Positions 32,579 through 40,778 of a stretch of DNA of 64,000 nt are shown here, piece after piece. A program made the translations under genes and the position numbers. Under the pieces are notes generated by a model. That model saw only the letters and a list, made by a program, of their open reading frames with translations. It was not told the origin of the DNA and ran no database searches. The stretch comes from Lysobacter niastensis (GTDB lineage Bacteria > Pseudomonadota > Gammaproteobacteria > Xanthomonadales > Xanthomonadaceae). The stretch covers positions 62,001 to 126,000 of the forward strand of contig NZ_JADLZT010000006.1 in NCBI RefSeq assembly GCF_015453285.1, read 5' to 3'. Every line of letters begins with the position of its first letter. Position 1 is the first letter of the stretch.

Positions 32579-34345
32579 TCAGCGTGGTGCGCTATCGGTG
32601 CGCAGCACCGGGTAAAGACGATAGTGCGAATCCCACGAGGAGTGCCGGCGCGCGAAATATTCCAGGCGTGCCTGCGAATCCTTTGCGAATGCGGGATCGT
32701 CCTTCAGGCGCCGCTCGAAATCGGCCTTTACCTTCGGATCCTTGAGCATGTCGCGCGCCACTTCCTCCGCGACGTAGTCCTCCATGTACTCCTTGCGCTC
32801 GAAGTGGGTGTTGAACTCGCCCCACGCCACCAGCGCGTCCGGCGCCAACGGTTCCAGCAGCGCCATCGCCAGGCGCGCCTTGGGCTGGGCGATCGGTACG
32901 AAAAGCGCACCGGCGACGAGGTCCTGTGTTTCCGGCTTCCACGCGCCGGTGAGCGTGAGGCGCTGATGTCCCTCCAGCGACTTCGCGTCGAAGACCGACG
33001 TATCGGCGCGGAAGGCTTCGACCGGCGCCTTGCTCAGCGCGCCGCCGATGCGCCGGTACTGGACGCCGTGCTGGTCGAGCTTGCCCGCGACCCACGCGGC
33101 ATGCGCGGCTGGAACGAGGTAGCCGGCCTTCGGCGCGGCGACAACGTGGTCGGGCACGATCTCGTCGCGCATCGGCACGTGCCAGACCTGCGGCTGGCTT
33201 TCGTCGTAGCGGGTCATCAGCGCACCGGACACCTCCGATGGCGTGCGCGTGTAGACATAGCCGCGGAAGTCGATCGTGCGGGTCTTCGCCGTGGCCTTGT
33301 AGTCGAGCGCGACCGGCTGGCCGCCCAGCTTCGCGGCGCGCGCATCGGCCGCGGCGACGTCTCGACGCCATTGGCTGCCGTGCTGCGCGACCAGGTCGAG
33401 CAGGGCGACGATGGTATTGCGCGTGACCTTCACGCGGTGCGGGTACTCGCGCCAGGAATGCGTCTCCACCAGCATGCCCAGCCGGTTGCGCAGCTGGAAG
33501 TAGCCCTGCGAAAAACGGGGCGTGGCGACGCCGTCCTCGAAGCCCGAGGCCGGGTCGTCGCTAACCACGAACGAGGGATAGAACGGCACCGGCAGCGAGC
33601 CCTGCGCGGCCAGGCGTTCGATCACGCCGTCGCGAAGTGCCTTGCCGTCCGTGCGCAGCGGCTCGTCGCCGCTGTTGACCGGTTCGACCTGGATCGAGAC
33701 GTCGTGCTCGAACTTGGCGCCGTCGGTGACGTGCAGGTCGATGTAGGCCAGCGGGTCCCACGCTTCGACCAGGCGCAGCATCGCCTGCATTTCCGGCGTA
33801 TCGGCCTTCACGTAGTCGCGGTTGAGGTTGTAGTTCTGCGCGGTGACGCGCCAGCCCATTTCCTCCGGGCCGCGCTGGTTCGGACGGTTCCATGCCGCGA
33901 AACGCTCATGGCCGTCGACGTTGAACACAGGCACGAACAGCAACACCTGCTTCTCCAGCGCGCCCGGCGCGGCTTCGCCCTCCAGTGCCTGGCGCAGCGC
34001 GAGGAATCCCGCATCCTTGCCGTCGATCTCGCCGGCATGGATGCCGCCCTGGATCAGCATCACGGGCAGGTTCTTCGCCTTGGCCGCTTCCGCCGTGAGC
34101 GCGCCGGACTTCGAGACGACCAGAACCTTCATCGGACGGCCTTCAGGCGTGGTGCCGAAGTCGGCGCAACGCACGGCGTCCGGGTAGCGGCGTGCGAACG
34201 CGTCGCACAGCGCGATGACTTCGTCGTAGCGGCCGGTGCGGACGAAGCCGCTGCGTTCGGACACCGTGGTCAACGCGTCGCCATGGGCGAGTGCGTGTGC
34301 CGGCAGCGTCGCCAGCAGCGCGGAGAGCAGGAGGGTGCGGGTCAT
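32579..34345 (-). CDS. exported M14 family zinc carboxypeptidase
   Basis: A 588-aa metallopeptidase with a signal peptide (about residues 1-20). The zinc site is G-I-H-A-G-E (His103, Glu106) with a third ligand His at about 205 in Y-I-D-L-H-V-T. N-L-N-R-D-Y carries the substrate-binding Asn-Arg pair. The C-terminal part (about 330-588) is not obviously part of the peptidase fold and may be a dimer or substrate domain. The ATG at 34345 begins the signal peptide. The gene is alone, divergent from the GST over 179 bp. Confidence 0.92.
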   Translation of the reverse strand: MTRTLLLSALLATLPAHALAHGDALTTVSERSGFVRTGRYDEVIALCDAFARRYPDAVRCADFGTTPEGRPMKVLVVSKSGALTAEAAKAKNLPVMLIQGGIHAGEIDGKDAGFLALRQALEGEAAPGALEKQVLLFVPVFNVDGHERFAAWNRPNQRGPEEMGWRVTAQNYNLNRDYVKADTPEMQAMLRLVEAWDPLAYIDLHVTDGAKFEHDVSIQVEPVNSGDEPLRTDGKALRDGVIERLAAQGSLPVPFYPSFVVSDDPASGFEDGVATPRFSQGYFQLRNRLGMLVETHSWREYPHRVKVTRNTIVALLDLVAQHGSQWRRDVAAADARAAKLGGQPVALDYKATAKTRTIDFRGYVYTRTPSEVSGALMTRYDESQPQVWHVPMRDEIVPDHVVAAPKAGYLVPAAHAAWVAGKLDQHGVQYRRIGGALSKAPVEAFRADTSVFDAKSLEGHQRLTLTGAWKPETQDLVAGALFVPIAQPKARLAMALLEPLAPDALVAWGEFNTHFERKEYMEDYVAEEVARDMLKDPKVKADFERRLKDDPAFAKDSQARLEYFARRHSSWDSHYRLYPVLRTDSAPR

Positions 34346-34524
34346 TGCGCGGAAAGGTCTCGCTAAAGGTGGGCGCATGGTAGCCGAGCGGCGCGGCCCT
34401 GCCGCGGCCATGCATCACGCTGCTGACGCCGGATGGCAGCAGGCCTCGCGTTCGTCGCCGACGGACGCCACATTCCGGAAGGCGTGCCCATGCGATCATG
34501 CCTGCATCCAAAGGGGAGACCTGC

Positions 34525-35154
34525 ATGTATTGCCTGTATTACTCGCCCGGTGCGGCAAGCTTCGTCGTGCATTGGCTGCTGATCGAACTCGGGGTGCCGC
34601 ACGAACTCCGGCTGGTCGACACCGCTTCCAAGCAACACAAGAGCGCGGAATACCTGTCCCTCAATCCCAACGGCGTGGTCCCGACGCTGGTCGACGGCGG
34701 CAAGCCGCTGTATGAGACGGCAGCGCTGGTGATGCACCTGGCCGACCGCCATGCCGATGCGGGCCTCGCGCCTGCGGCGGACGACACGCGTCGCGGCGAG
34801 TACCTGCAGTGGATGTTGAACATCGCCAACACGGTGCAGTCGCCGCTGCGCCTGTGGTGGTATCCGCAGGACATCGATGCCGAGCACGCCGAGGCTGTGA
34901 AGCACGGCGTGGGCCAGCGCATCGAAGCGGCCTGGGACCGGCTCGATGCACACCTGGCCGCGAACGGACCGTACCTGCTCGGCGAGCGCATGAGCGCAGC
35001 CGACTTCTACCTGACCATGCTGATGCGCTGGACCCGCAACATGCCCAGGCCAGCCCTCCAGTGGCCGCACCTGGCCGCACTGGCGCAGCGCATGAAGGCG
35101 CGGCCGTCGTTCAAGACGCTGTACGAGCGCGAGGGCCTGACCGAATGGGCCTGA
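34525..35154 (+). CDS. glutathione S-transferase family protein
   Basis: A 209-aa GST. The N-terminal thioredoxin-like half begins Y-C-L-Y-Y-S-P-G-A-A-S-F-V-V and contains N-P-N-G-V-V-P-T-L-V and Y-E-T-A-A-L-V (the glutathione gamma-glutamyl site). The C-terminal half is all-helical and includes Y-L-L-G-E-R-M-S-A-A-D-F-Y, the N-capping box. No single catalytic Cys or Tyr is certain; Ser/Tyr near residues 7-12 is possible. The stop shares one base with the lipoprotein ATG, so both are likely cotranscribed. Confidence 0.9.
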   Translation: MYCLYYSPGAASFVVHWLLIELGVPHELRLVDTASKQHKSAEYLSLNPNGVVPTLVDGGKPLYETAALVMHLADRHADAGLAPAADDTRRGEYLQWMLNIANTVQSPLRLWWYPQDIDAEHAEAVKHGVGQRIEAAWDRLDAHLAANGPYLLGERMSAADFYLTMLMRWTRNMPRPALQWPHLAALAQRMKARPSFKTLYEREGLTEWA

Positions 35155-35915
35155 TGCCGCAACGCAATCGCACGCCATGGCTGGCTGTCGCTCTCTGCGC
35201 GCTCCTGCCGTTGCTGGCCTCCGGCTGCAAGGAATTGAAGGATGCCGGCGAGGAGCTGGGCTGGATCGAGCGCGAGCGAACGCTCCCGCCGATCGAGGAG
35301 ACCTCGCTCGCTTCGCACTGGATTCCGTCTGACACGGCCGTGGACAGCGCCGGCCAGGCGCGATGGAGCGAGCGCTGGTGGCAATGGGTCGCCCGTTTCG
35401 ACGCTGCCGATGTCCCTTACCTCGATCCCGATGGACGCCGCTGCACGCAGCATCAGGAGCAGGGGCCGGTGTGGTTCCTGGCCGGCACCGACGGCAACTT
35501 CGACGCAGTGCGCAGCTGCAAGGTACCGGCCGACCGGCACCTGTTCGTGCCGCTGATCAACTGGGTCGTCACCGCGGGGCCTCCCGGCGACGCAGCGTGG
35601 TCGTGCGAGCAGAAGCGCGCGCAGGCCGCCCGCTTTGCCGAACATGTCATTTCCGGCCTGGTGCTGCTCGACGGCCGTCCGGTCGGCGAGTTCAAGCGCA
35701 TGCGCGTCGCCAGCCAGGACTGCTTCAGCGGGCCCGGCGGCGTGTCTGGCGCCAGTGATGGCTACTGGCTGATGCTCAAGCCCTTGCCACCGGGGAAGCA
35801 CCAGCTCGCGATCGCGGCGACGTTCCGCGAAGGACCGCGCGAGTCGATGCAGAACTTCCGCTACGAGCTCGAAGTGGAAGGCGCGGCGGGCGAGGTGGCC
35901 GGCGCCGTTCAGTAA
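35154..35915 (+). CDS. lipoprotein of unknown function
   Basis: A 253-aa lipoprotein; the lipobox L-A-S-G-C ends at about residue 25. The ATG at 35154 overlaps the GST stop (ATGA). The mature domain has R-W-S-E-R-W-W-Q-W-V-A-R-F-D-A, a G-P-V-W-F-L-A-G segment, several Cys (C-T-Q, S-C-K, W-S-C-E, D-C-F-S-G) fit for disulphides, and a Y-W-L-M-L-K-P-L-P-P-G-K-H-Q-L turn near the end. This combination is seen in secreted proteins of related bacteria, but I do not recognise a named family. A terminator-like hairpin follows at 35996. Confidence 0.75.
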   Translation: MPQRNRTPWLAVALCALLPLLASGCKELKDAGEELGWIERERTLPPIEETSLASHWIPSDTAVDSAGQARWSERWWQWVARFDAADVPYLDPDGRRCTQHQEQGPVWFLAGTDGNFDAVRSCKVPADRHLFVPLINWVVTAGPPGDAAWSCEQKRAQAARFAEHVISGLVLLDGRPVGEFKRMRVASQDCFSGPGGVSGASDGYWLMLKPLPPGKHQLAIAATFREGPRESMQNFRYELEVEGAAGEVAGAVQ

Positions 35916-35995
35916 GACAGCCACGGTCCGCCCGACGGGGCGGGCCGCCGGCGGCGCTTCGCGGGCCGTCCGCCGCCTGCTAATCTCCAGAAACC

Positions 35996-36018
35996 AGCGG
36001 AGCCTACCTCCGCTGCTT
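35996..36018 (+). terminator. probable intrinsic terminator
   Basis: AGCGGAG (35996-36002), loop CCTAC and CTCCGCT (36008-36014) give a 7-bp stem, followed by GCTTTT. It fits an end for the GST-lipoprotein unit. The stem is short, so strength is uncertain. Confidence 0.5.
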
Positions 36019-36113
36019 TTGTGTCCGGACTCCGCCACGCGTGGCGGACCCGGCGGCGGGCTCCCGCCTCGCGAACGGATTCGCGCCGCTACCCACGCAA
36101 CAGGCAGAACCGG

Positions 36114-37721
36114 ATGACGATCCAGACCAGCGCAAGCCCCGCCGAGAACACCGCCGCCGCAGGCAGCGCCAAGCTCCCGCGCCAAATTCCCTACATCATC
36201 GGCAACGAAGGCTGCGAGCGCTTCAGCTTTTACGGGATGCGCAACATCCTGACGCCGTTCCTGGTCAGTACGCTCCTGCTGTACGCGCCCGAGGCCGAAC
36301 GCGCCGGCATCGCCAAGGAAATCTTCCACAGCTTCGTCATTGGCGTGTACTTCTTCCCGCTGCTGGGCGGCTGGCTGTCGGACCGCTTCTTCGGCAAATA
36401 CCGCACGGTGCTGTGGTTCTCGCTGATCTACTGCGCCGGCCATGCCTGCCTGGCGATGTTCGAGGACAACCGCACCGGCTTCTACACCGGCCTGTTCCTG
36501 ATCGCGTTGGGCTCCGGTGGCATCAAGCCACTGGTGGTGTCGTTCGTCGGCGACCAGTTCGACCAGACCAACAAGCACCTGGCGAAGGTCGTCTTCGACG
36601 CCTTCTACTGGATCATCAACTTCGGCAGCTTCTTCGCCTCGCTGCTGATGCCGATCTTCCTGCGCAGCTACGGTCCGGCAGTCGCGTTCGGCATCCCCGG
36701 CATCCTGATGTTCATCGCCACGCTGATCTTCTGGCTGGGCCGCAAGCAGTACGTCAACGTGCCGCCGACGGCGGCCGACCCGAACTCGTTCCTGCACGTG
36801 TGCCGCACCGCATTGCTGGCGCAGGCGCCGGGGCAGGGACGTGCGGGCCTGACCGTCGCGGCGCTCGGCGGTGTGCTGGCGCTCGGCGCGCTGGCGCTGA
36901 TCCCCAAGCTCGGCTTCGTCATCTGCGCCTGCATGGCGCTGGGCCTGGTCATCGCCTTCGGCGGCATGGGCGCGTCGATGCAGCTCGAGCGCGCGCGTGG
37001 CAAGCATCCCGACGCCGCCGTCGACGGCGTGCGTGCGGTGCTGCGCATCCTGATCGTGTTCGCCCTGACAACGCCGTTCTGGTCGTTGTTCGACCAGAAG
37101 GCCTCGACCTGGGTGCTGCAGGGCAACGAGATGGCCATGCCGCACGAGGCGTGGTGGTGGCCGAGCTGGCTGGTCAAGGACGCCGCGCAGATGCAGGCGC
37201 TGAACCCGGCCCTGGTGATGCTGCTGATTCCGTTCAACAACCTCGTGCTGTATCCGGCGCTGCGCAAGCTCGGATTCAACCCGACCGCGTTGCGGCGCAT
37301 GGGCGCCGGCATCGGTTTCTCCGGCCTGGCGTGGGTGGTGGCGGGCCTGATCCAGCTGTGGATCGACGGCGGCGATCCGGTGTCGCTGGCCTGGCAGATC
37401 GCGCCGTACGCGCTGCTGACCTTCGGCGAAGTGCTGGTGTCGGCAACGGCGCTGGAGTTCGCCTACAGCCAGGCGCCGCAGGCGATGAAGGGCGTGATCA
37501 TGGCGTTCTGGTACCTGGCCAGCACGTTCGGCAGCCTGTGGGTGCTGCTGACCAATGCCGGCGTGCGCAATGAAGCGGTGATATCGCACATCGCCAGCAC
37601 CGGCCTCAGCGAGAACGCGTTCCTGATGTTCTTCTTCGCCGGTTTCGCGTTCCTGGCCGCGGCGGCTTTCGCGCTTTACGCGCGCAGCTACCCGATGCAG
37701 GACAACTATCGCGCCGCCTGA
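36114..37721 (+). CDS. POT family peptide/MFS transporter
   Basis: A 535-aa proton-dependent oligopeptide transporter with about 14 membrane segments. The signature E-G-C-E-R-F-S-F-Y-G-M-R (about 29-40) is intact, including the E-x-x-E-R-F proton-coupling site, and a second motif F-D-A-F-Y-W-I-I-N-F-G-S (about 158-170) matches the PTR2 pattern. It should import di- and tripeptides. The ATG at 36114 is near the first conserved segment. A hairpin follows the stop, then the rhomboid gene. Confidence 0.93.
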   Translation: MTIQTSASPAENTAAAGSAKLPRQIPYIIGNEGCERFSFYGMRNILTPFLVSTLLLYAPEAERAGIAKEIFHSFVIGVYFFPLLGGWLSDRFFGKYRTVLWFSLIYCAGHACLAMFEDNRTGFYTGLFLIALGSGGIKPLVVSFVGDQFDQTNKHLAKVVFDAFYWIINFGSFFASLLMPIFLRSYGPAVAFGIPGILMFIATLIFWLGRKQYVNVPPTAADPNSFLHVCRTALLAQAPGQGRAGLTVAALGGVLALGALALIPKLGFVICACMALGLVIAFGGMGASMQLERARGKHPDAAVDGVRAVLRILIVFALTTPFWSLFDQKASTWVLQGNEMAMPHEAWWWPSWLVKDAAQMQALNPALVMLLIPFNNLVLYPALRKLGFNPTALRRMGAGIGFSGLAWVVAGLIQLWIDGGDPVSLAWQIAPYALLTFGEVLVSATALEFAYSQAPQAMKGVIMAFWYLASTFGSLWVLLTNAGVRNEAVISHIASTGLSENAFLMFFFAGFAFLAAAAFALYARSYPMQDNYRAA

Positions 37722-37730
37722 TTCTTCTTC

Positions 37731-37758
37731 CTCCCTTTCGCCATAGGCGAAGGGGAGG
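37731..37758. repeat. imperfect GC-rich hairpin after the POT gene
   Basis: CTCCCTTTCGCC (37731-37742), an ATA loop and GGCGAAGGGGAG (37746-37757) form a 12-bp stem with one mismatch, a G-U in RNA. No U-tract follows. It may be a degenerate repeat or an mRNA end that stabilises the transporter transcript. Confidence 0.5.
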
Positions 37759-37794
37759 GGCGGGAGGGTGCTTTTTCGCTACGAGCTGGAGCCC

Positions 37795-38400
37795 ATGCTG
37801 ACTTTCATCCTGATCGCCGTGACCGTACTGGTGTCCTGGCTGGCCTGGGAGCGACCGGCGCTGTTGAACCGGCTGATCCTGTGGCCGCCGGCGATCGATC
37901 GCAGCAAGCAGTACGACCGCCTGCTGACGCACGGCTTCATCCATGCCGACTGGTCGCACCTGCTGTTCAACATGATCACGCTGTACTTCTTCGGGCGCGT
38001 GGTCGAGCAGGTGATCGGCCAGATCATCGGGCCGATCGGGTTCGTGGTGTTCTATCTGTCAGCGATCGTGATCGCGATCCTGCCGACCTATCTGCGCCAC
38101 CGCCACGACCCGCATTACCGGAGCCTGGGCGCTTCGGGCGCGGTGTCGGCGGTGCTGTTCGCCTACATCCTGCTGAAGCCGTGGGCACTGATCATCGTGT
38201 TCGTGGTGCCGCTGCCGGCGATCCTGTATGCCGTCGGCTACGTGGCGTATTCGTTCTGGATGGACCGCCGCGGCGGCGACAACATCAACCACAGCGCGCA
38301 CCTGTCGGGTGCCGTCTACGGCGTGCTGTTCATGCTGCTCATGGAGCCCACGGTAGGGGCGGAATTTGTGCAGCGGTTGCTGAACCCCAGGCTCGGCTGA
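37795..38400 (+). CDS. rhomboid family intramembrane serine protease
   Basis: A 201-aa protein with about six membrane segments. The catalytic Ser is in L-G-A-S-G-A-V-S (the G-x-S-G motif), the His in I-N-H-S-A-H-L-S-G, and a W-S-H-L-L-F-N-M motif precedes the first of them. These give the Ser-His dyad. It is smaller than typical GlpG since it has no N-terminal cytoplasmic domain. The ATG at 37795 is preferred over one at 37768. Its 3' end overlaps a small possible gene on the minus strand by about 60 bp. Confidence 0.9.
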   Translation: MLTFILIAVTVLVSWLAWERPALLNRLILWPPAIDRSKQYDRLLTHGFIHADWSHLLFNMITLYFFGRVVEQVIGQIIGPIGFVVFYLSAIVIAILPTYLRHRHDPHYRSLGASGAVSAVLFAYILLKPWALIIVFVVPLPAILYAVGYVAYSFWMDRRGGDNINHSAHLSGAVYGVLFMLLMEPTVGAEFVQRLLNPRLG

Positions 38401-38611
38401 GCCGGTCGTCCTCCGGCTGCCGCACGCGCGCGTGGGGCAGGTGATCTTCGGTGTCGTGCCCATACGCCTCTTCGAGGCGGGCATAGACCTGGGCGTCGAT
38501 GGCATTCAGCTCGTCGCTGGCGGTATCGCCGTTCAAGGCGAGATCGAACAGACGCTCGGTCAGCAGCTGATCGTCGCCTTCTTTGACCGGAATGTGCGGA
38601 ATGATGCGCAT
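38339..38611 (-). CDS. possible small protein overlapping the rhomboid gene
   Basis: A 90-aa reading frame on the minus strand from ATG at 38611. The first 60 residues (R-I-I-P-H-I-P-V-K-E-G-D-D-Q-L-L-T-E-R, then an acidic helical run) use codons with high GC at third positions, like true genes here. The last 20 or so residues lie opposite the rhomboid gene end and look poor. No clear ribosome binding site was found. A GTG at 38629 is another start. It resembles no family I know; a complementary frame on the plus strand (38432-38644) exists but is weaker. Confidence 0.4.
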   Translation of the reverse strand: MRIIPHIPVKEGDDQLLTERLFDLALNGDTASDELNAIDAQVYARLEEAYGHDTEDHLPHARVRQPEDDRLSRAWGSATAAQIPPLPWAP

Positions 38612-38818
38612 CTGAACGTCTGGATTCACACCTGCGGTATGTAAAAAAACGTCCCGGGCAGGCGTGTCAGGACCGTTTGCGGCGGGTGAGGGAACGGGTG
38701 ATGGACAACACCACGCCATGGCGCTAGGCGCGCGATCACTGTTCGTGCAGGTCGATCGTGGTATCGCTACGCCCACGAACCACGCTCACCTGCTGTCCAC
38801 AGACCGAAGGAGACGCCA

Positions 38819-39520
38819 ATGGCCACTAGCGCCCGCCGTGCCGGCAAGACCCCTGCCCGTAAAGCCGTGAAGAAAGCCGCGAAGAAGACCGCCGCAAAGA
38901 AGGTTGCCAAGAAGGCGGCAAAGAAGGCCGTGGCCAGGAAGGTGGCGAAGAAAGTGGTCCGGAAGGCGGCGGCGAAGAAGGTCGCCAAGCGCGTCGTGAA
39001 GAAGACTGCCGCGAAGAAGGCCGCCAAGCGTGTCGTGAAGAAGGCCGCTGCGAAGAAGGCCGCTGCGAAGAAGGTCGCCAAGCGCGTCGTGAAGAAGGCG
39101 GTCGCGAAGAAGGCGGCCAAGCGCGTCGTGAAGAAGGCCGTCACGAAGAAGGTCGCCAAGCGGGCGGTGAAGAAGGTCGTCGCCAAGAAGGTCGTCAAGC
39201 GCGGAGCCAAGACGGTCGTGGCCGGAGCGGTGGCGAAGAAGGCCGTTCGCAAGGCCGTGAGGAAGCGGCACATCACGCCGGAGCAGGCCCTCGCCAACAC
39301 CCGTCGCCTGCTGGAAGCCAAGCACGAGCACGATCGTCACGCGCAGCCGTGGCAGCAGCTCGACCCGCAGCACGGCCACGTGCCGGGTCCGGGGTTCCAG
39401 TCCGAGGGCGCGGCGGCGAAGGCCGAGGAGCTGCACGCCAACGAGAGCCGCATGCAGGCGATCCAGGGCAGCATCAGCAGCCAGGACCGGCACAACCAGG
39501 GCAAGCGCGACCACCGCTGA
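38819..39520 (+). CDS. histone H1-like DNA-binding protein with lysine/alanine repeats
   Basis: A 233-aa basic protein. Residues about 10-148 are a low-complexity Lys/Ala/Val array with repeated K-K-x-A-K-R-V-V-K-K-A blocks, typical of bacterial H1/Hc1-like and AlgP-like nucleoid proteins. Residues about 150-233 form a different, conserved-looking tail (I-T-P-E-Q-A-L-A-N-T-R-R-L-L-E-A-K-H-E-H-D-R, ending rich in Gln and His). It should bind DNA through charge. AAGGAG (38807-38812) precedes the ATG. The gene is followed by a small acetyltransferase 22 bp downstream, and its upstream gap holds an A7 tract (38643-38649). Confidence 0.88.
   Translation: MATSARRAGKTPARKAVKKAAKKTAAKKVAKKAAKKAVARKVAKKVVRKAAAKKVAKRVVKKTAAKKAAKRVVKKAAAKKAAAKKVAKRVVKKAVAKKAAKRVVKKAVTKKVAKRAVKKVVAKKVVKRGAKTVVAGAVAKKAVRKAVRKRHITPEQALANTRRLLEAKHEHDRHAQPWQQLDPQHGHVPGPGFQSEGAAAKAEELHANESRMQAIQGSISSQDRHNQGKRDHR
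38972..39181 (+). repeat. 39-bp tandem repeats in the H1-like gene
   Basis: Near-identical units containing GCGAAGAAGG begin at 38972, 39011, 39065, 39104 and 39143. The spacing is 39, 54, 39 and 39 bp, so one unit is 39 bp (13 codons) and one gap carries 15 extra bases. The units encode the K-K-V-A-K-R-V-V-K-K-A pattern. Confidence 0.75.
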
Positions 39521-39542
39521 CCACGATCATCGAGGAGGGCCG

Positions 39543-39821
39543 ATGACCGGCCACGCCATCACCCACGATTCCGCCGCCAGCGAGTTCAGTGCCATCGTCG
39601 ACGGGCATCACGCGCGCCTGGACTATTACCTCGACGGCAACCACCTGGTGATCACGCATACCGGCGTGCCCGATCCGATCTCGGGCCGGGGCATTGCCGG
39701 GGAACTGGTCCAGGCAGCGTTCGAGTACGCCCGCGAAAAGGGCCTGCATGTGCGCCCGGAATGCTCCTACGCCGCGGCGTGGGCCGAGCGCCATCCGGAG
39801 TTCAACCAGCAACTGGGATGA
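39543..39821 (+). CDS. small GNAT-fold N-acetyltransferase (NATD1-like)
   Basis: A 92-aa single-domain protein of the COG2388 type. A beta-strand-rich first half (E-F-S-A-I-V-D-G-H-H-A-R-L-D-Y-Y-L-D) is followed by the acetyl-CoA motif I-S-G-R-G-I-A-G-E-L-V-Q-A-A-F-E-Y-A-R and C-S-Y-A-A-A-W-A-E-R-H-P, the family's conserved C-terminal motif. The full family fits in about 90-100 aa, so nothing is missing. Substrate is unknown. It lies 22 bp after the H1-like gene on the same strand, and could acetylate that lysine-rich partner, but this is only a guess. Confidence 0.88.
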   Translation: MTGHAITHDSAASEFSAIVDGHHARLDYYLDGNHLVITHTGVPDPISGRGIAGELVQAAFEYAREKGLHVRPECSYAAAWAERHPEFNQQLG

Positions 39822-39831
39822 GCCCAAGGCT

Positions 39832-39912
39832 TTCGTGCCCGCCGCAAGGGCGGGCCGTTGGCCCGCGGCGAACGGAGCCCTGCGGGCCCGAGCCTTCGTG
39901 CCCGGAAGGGCG
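39832..39912. repeat. intergenic palindromic and direct repeats
   Basis: TTCGTGCCCG occurs at 39832-39841 and 39895-39904. Between them are two hairpins: GCCCGCC (39837-39843), loop GCAAG, GGCGGGC (39849-39855); and GGCCCGC (39860-39866) with GCGGGCC (39882-39888). This compact array between the acetyltransferase and the RluF gene is a probable repetitive element of the local genome. Confidence 0.5.
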
Positions 39913-39980
39913 ATCATCCTGGCCCGGCGCCCGCACAGGTATCATGCGCGCCCGTTTCCGATCCCGACGCGCCGCCCCCA

Positions 39981-40694
39981 ATGCGCCTGAACAAGCACAT
40001 CAGCGATACCGGTTTCTGCTCGCGGCGTGAGGCCGACCGGCTGATCGGCGAGGGACGGGTCACCGTCAACGGCGTGCGCGCGCGCGTCGGAGCCGAACTG
40101 GGCGAGGGCGACGAGGTCCTGGTCGACGGGGAGGCCCTGCGCGTGCGCAAGGTCGCGCCGGGCAAGCGCCAGCACATCTACATCGCCCTAAACAAACCGG
40201 TTGGCATCACCTGCACGACCGAATCGGGCGTCAAGGACAACATCGTCGACTTCGTCGGACACGAGCGCCGCATCTTCCCGATCGGCCGCCTCGACAAGGA
40301 CTCCGAAGGGCTGATCCTGCTGACCAGCAACGGCGACATCGTCAACGAGATTCTGCGTGCCGAGAACAAGCTGGAAAAGGAATACCTGGTCGCGGTGAAC
40401 CACGCGGTCACCGACGAGTTCCTGCGCGGCATGAGCCGCGGCGTGCCGTTGCACGGGCAGACCACGTTGCCGTGCAAGACCGGCCGGCTCGGCAAGTTCG
40501 GCTTCCGCATCGTGCTGGTGCAGGGCCTCAACCGGCAGATCCGCCTGATGGCCGCGCATTTCGGCTTCCGCGTGAAACAGCTGATGCGGGTGCGCATCGG
40601 CAACGTCAAGATGGCCCATCTCAAAGTCGGGCAATGGCGCAACCTGACCGACGCCGAATTGCACGGCCTGCTGCCCAACCGCACGCAGTGGTGA
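39981..40694 (+). CDS. rluF: 23S rRNA pseudouridine synthase RluF-like (RsuA family)
   Basis: A 237-aa synthase. An S4 RNA-binding domain (residues about 1-50, R-L-N-K-H-I-S-D-T-G-F-C-S-R-R-E-A-D-R-L) precedes the catalytic domain with G-R-L-D-K-D-S-E-G-L, where the Asp is the nucleophile, and a later L-V-Q-G-L-N-R-Q-I-R-L-M-A motif. The alignment of these with RluF of E. coli, which modifies 23S U2604 and some tRNA-Tyr, is good, but RluB/RluE are close relatives. The ATG at 39981 matches the S4 start. Confidence 0.88.
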   Translation: MRLNKHISDTGFCSRREADRLIGEGRVTVNGVRARVGAELGEGDEVLVDGEALRVRKVAPGKRQHIYIALNKPVGITCTTESGVKDNIVDFVGHERRIFPIGRLDKDSEGLILLTSNGDIVNEILRAENKLEKEYLVAVNHAVTDEFLRGMSRGVPLHGQTTLPCKTGRLGKFGFRIVLVQGLNRQIRLMAAHFGFRVKQLMRVRIGNVKMAHLKVGQWRNLTDAELHGLLPNRTQW

Positions 40695-40778
40695 GTTGAT
40701 CGACAAGGTGTGACTTGCGTGGTGTCAATTCCGGCATCACGTCACGTTCGTTATGATTCCGTTATCCCCTCCCCCGGA

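Noticed and set aside
35007-37589. An 860-codon open frame on the minus strand
   Set aside because: It is antisense to the GST, the lipoprotein and the POT transporter genes, all of which have clear family motifs.
38432-38644. A 70-codon plus-strand frame after the rhomboid gene
   Set aside because: It looks like the complement of the minus-strand candidate at 38339-38611, which has the better codon pattern.
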